From Acanthornis magna (Eukaryota > Chordata > Aves > Passeriformes > Acanthizidae), in contig JAWUZG010000051.1 of the NCBI GenBank assembly GCA_036785705.1, positions 15,466,501 to 15,530,500 on the forward strand: DNA of 64,000 bases, written 5' to 3'. This document shows positions 62,436 through 64,000 of the stretch, in pieces. Position 1 is the stretch's first letter. Every line of letters starts with the position of its first letter. The notes under the pieces are model-generated. The model was not told the origin of the DNA. It did no database searches and saw only the letters and a program-made list of their open reading frames with translations. Position numbers and translations under genes: made by a program.

Positions 62436-63589
62436 CAATAGCAGAGAGGTTTAAGAGTTTCAAAAGAAATTATTTAATGATGCAATTATACCTTTATTAC
62501 TTTTTTTCTCCAGTAGGCCTTGTTCTTCAAGACAATTTAAACCCATGTTAGGAGAGAATTCCAGATATGCCCTTGATTTATATTTTTGGCTTCCAGATAT
62601 TCAAACCAACACAGATTAATGAATCCAGTGCATTGCCTCACATGGATTTCTCTTCCCATAGGCTGAACTCTGATGACCACTTTCAGGTGCATATGGTACC
62701 TATGCTGAGTGTCTAGAGGGAAACTGAAATCCAGGTGCAACCTCCACATTTGCAGCACTTCATCAGAGGCAATTGCCGAGAGTATTTCTCTGACGCCTTT
62801 TTTTCCCCCTTGTGATTTCAGTCTTCTCTTTGTATCACATGCAGAGCAAATCCTTCCCTCAATACATTAACCATTACCATCTGCACCTTCACATGAATCT
62901 TTTTGCAGTGATGTTGGTAAAGCCAGAATTACATAGATGGGGACCTTAAGCACCAAGAAATCTTGGTGAAAGGGAAAAAGTTTTGAATGAAAAGTTGATA
63001 AACCCTATGCCTTGACTTTTGAGCTCCCACAGACAAAATATTATGCTAACAGTCTGAAACAAAATGTTATCTGTAACCCTTCAGAGTAATTACATTATGT
63101 CTTCACCTGTGTGGCAGGGAAGTGGAGGATCTATGGCATATTCTGCAGTAAGTCTGTAGGGAATATATTGCAGCCACGTGTAAGCTAAATGACTAATTTC
63201 ATAGCCACCAGTTGCTTTATGGAAACCAGAAATTCCTTGAGGGGAGGGAGGTACATCCTTTCTCGGTGGCACAGCTAACGAGATCTGTTTGTTAAACTTA
63301 AACAAGGGTCACTCTTTAATTTCATACCGACTTAATTTCATGGTTTGTGTGACATTGTGCTCTGAACCACCCACAACAACATCTGAAATACATTTTAGCA
63401 CGGGGAAATTTCCAAGGCTTCCTCAGAAGTACACTGAGAGATGGCTGGGGAGGGTATTTGCAGCGAGGAGGGATAATAATGAAATGAGCGAGTAGAAAAA
63501 TTAAGGTGAGGCGAGACGGAAGACGAGTGACAATGCCAGGAGGAGCTCACGCACAGTTGGCTGGAGCAGCCAAGGCACTGCACTACTTG

Positions 63590-63829
63590 AAGGAGGTGGC
63601 GTGGGGCTGTCCTCTGCAGCCCTGAGGGAGGGCGGGGACAGAGGCTGCTCCCTCCCAGAAAGGCCCAGCGGAGCGGGAACTGCGGACACCGGCATTGCCT
63701 TCCCGCGGCGGGAGCGCGGCCCGGGGCCGGCAGGAGGAGGAGGAGGGCCGCGCTCCGCCCCTCCCTTCAGGGCGGGCCGAGCAGGGCCGGCTCGGGCCGC
63801 GGCCGCTCCCGCCCCTTCCCCTGGCCGCG
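63590..63829 (+). promoter_or_regulatory. SPICE1: SPICE1 promoter and CpG-rich region
   Basis: A GC-rich, CpG-dense block covers the 240 bp before the SPICE1 ATG and continues into the exon. GC boxes are visible at 63630-63637 (GGGCGGGG) and 63755-63761 (CCGCCCC), and a GCGGCCGC at 63799-63806. There is no TATA box, as expected for a housekeeping cell-cycle gene. Confidence 0.65.
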
Positions 63830-63919
63830 ATGTCGCTGCTCCGCGGGCCGCGGCCCCGCGCAGGCGGCAGGAAGGGCCCCAGGAAGGCGGCGGCGGTGGT
63901 GACCAGGCGGGATTGGGAT
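63830..63919 (+). CDS. SPICE1: SPICE1 first coding exon (gene continues off right edge)
   Basis: SPICE1 (spindle and centriole associated protein 1) is a coiled-coil protein needed for centriole duplication and spindle bipolarity, acting with CEP120 and CPAP. This exon encodes 30 residues, MSLLRGPRPRAGGRKGPRKA then AAVVTRRDWD, and ends at a consensus donor GTAAGT (920-925). The layout matches the human N-terminus from memory: MS, hydrophobic, R-rich, GxRKxPK, a basic patch and ending EWD. Its position head-to-head with SIDT1 is where SPICE1 lies in human. The start context GCCGCGATGT has G at -3. The match is short, so identity rests partly on synteny. Confidence 0.85.
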
Positions 63920-64000
63920 GTAAGTGCTCCCCGCTCCAGGCTGCCAGGCGGTCTCCGTTGGGGAAAGGGCCTAGGAGCCTCTGTGCCCGCGGCTGGGGGA
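63920..64000 (+). other. SPICE1: SPICE1 intron 1 (start)
   Basis: GC-rich intron sequence after the donor, up to the right window edge. Nothing else visible. Confidence 0.75.

Larger units (their letters stand above)
59061..63590. other. Intergenic region between SIDT1 and SPICE1 promoters
   Basis: About 4.5 kb without a recognisable gene. Contents are a very old CR1/L3-like LINE remnant (about 60.44-60.95 kb), a GGTC/CAGG-rich stretch (about 61.3-61.5 kb), a TTTTA pentanucleotide repeat (62.38-62.44 kb), and AT-rich unique sequence elsewhere. Confidence 0.7.

Noticed and set aside
1..64000. tRNA, rRNA, CRISPR, bacterial or phage-like systems, full-length endogenous retrovirus
   Set aside because: No cloverleaf, regular spacer array, paired LTRs or viral gene order was seen; all structure fits an ordinary avian-type genic region.

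Overview
This is vertebrate nuclear DNA, most likely from a bird. The supporting evidence is multi-exon genes with GT-AG introns, short introns, two CpG-rich promoters, and interspersed repeats that are all CR1-type LINE fragments, the dominant LINE of birds and other reptiles. No species can be named from the sequence. It contains no operons, CRISPR arrays, phage or other bacterial features.

The window holds three genes in the order USF3 - SIDT1 - SPICE1. From memory this matches the arrangement at human 3q13.2. (1) 1-17.7 kb, + strand: the 3' part of USF3, a giant bHLH transcriptional regulator. Two small exons carry most of the bHLH, and one 6.5 kb terminal exon carries the zipper and the long Q/S/T/P-rich remainder. 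The first coding exon or exons lie left of the window. A long, CR1-invaded 3' UTR follows. (2) 19.7-58.9 kb, - strand: a complete SIDT1 gene, a SID-1/CREST-family 11-TM protein. I traced it codon by codon as 26 coding exons whose splice phases all join. The sum is 2475 nt, giving 824 aa with a 15-nt microexon or 819 aa without it. Intron 1 is 13.7 kb. (3) 63.6-64.0 kb, + strand: the promoter and first coding exon of SPICE1, which continues off the right edge.

USF3 and SIDT1 are tail-to-tail, with about 2 kb between their likely polyA sites. SIDT1 and SPICE1 are head-to-head, with 5.0 kb between start codons and separate CpG-rich promoters. Nothing suggests functional cooperation: they act in transcription (USF3), membrane/RNA/lipid handling (SIDT1) and centriole duplication (SPICE1).

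I did not find an undescribed system. The most interesting items are the phase-preserving SIDT1 microexon with neural-type splice context, the near-absent USF3 polyQ tract, a nest of perfect AT palindromes in a USF3 intron, a pure 12-unit TTTTA repeat, and a strong G-quadruplex motif beside the SIDT1 promoter.
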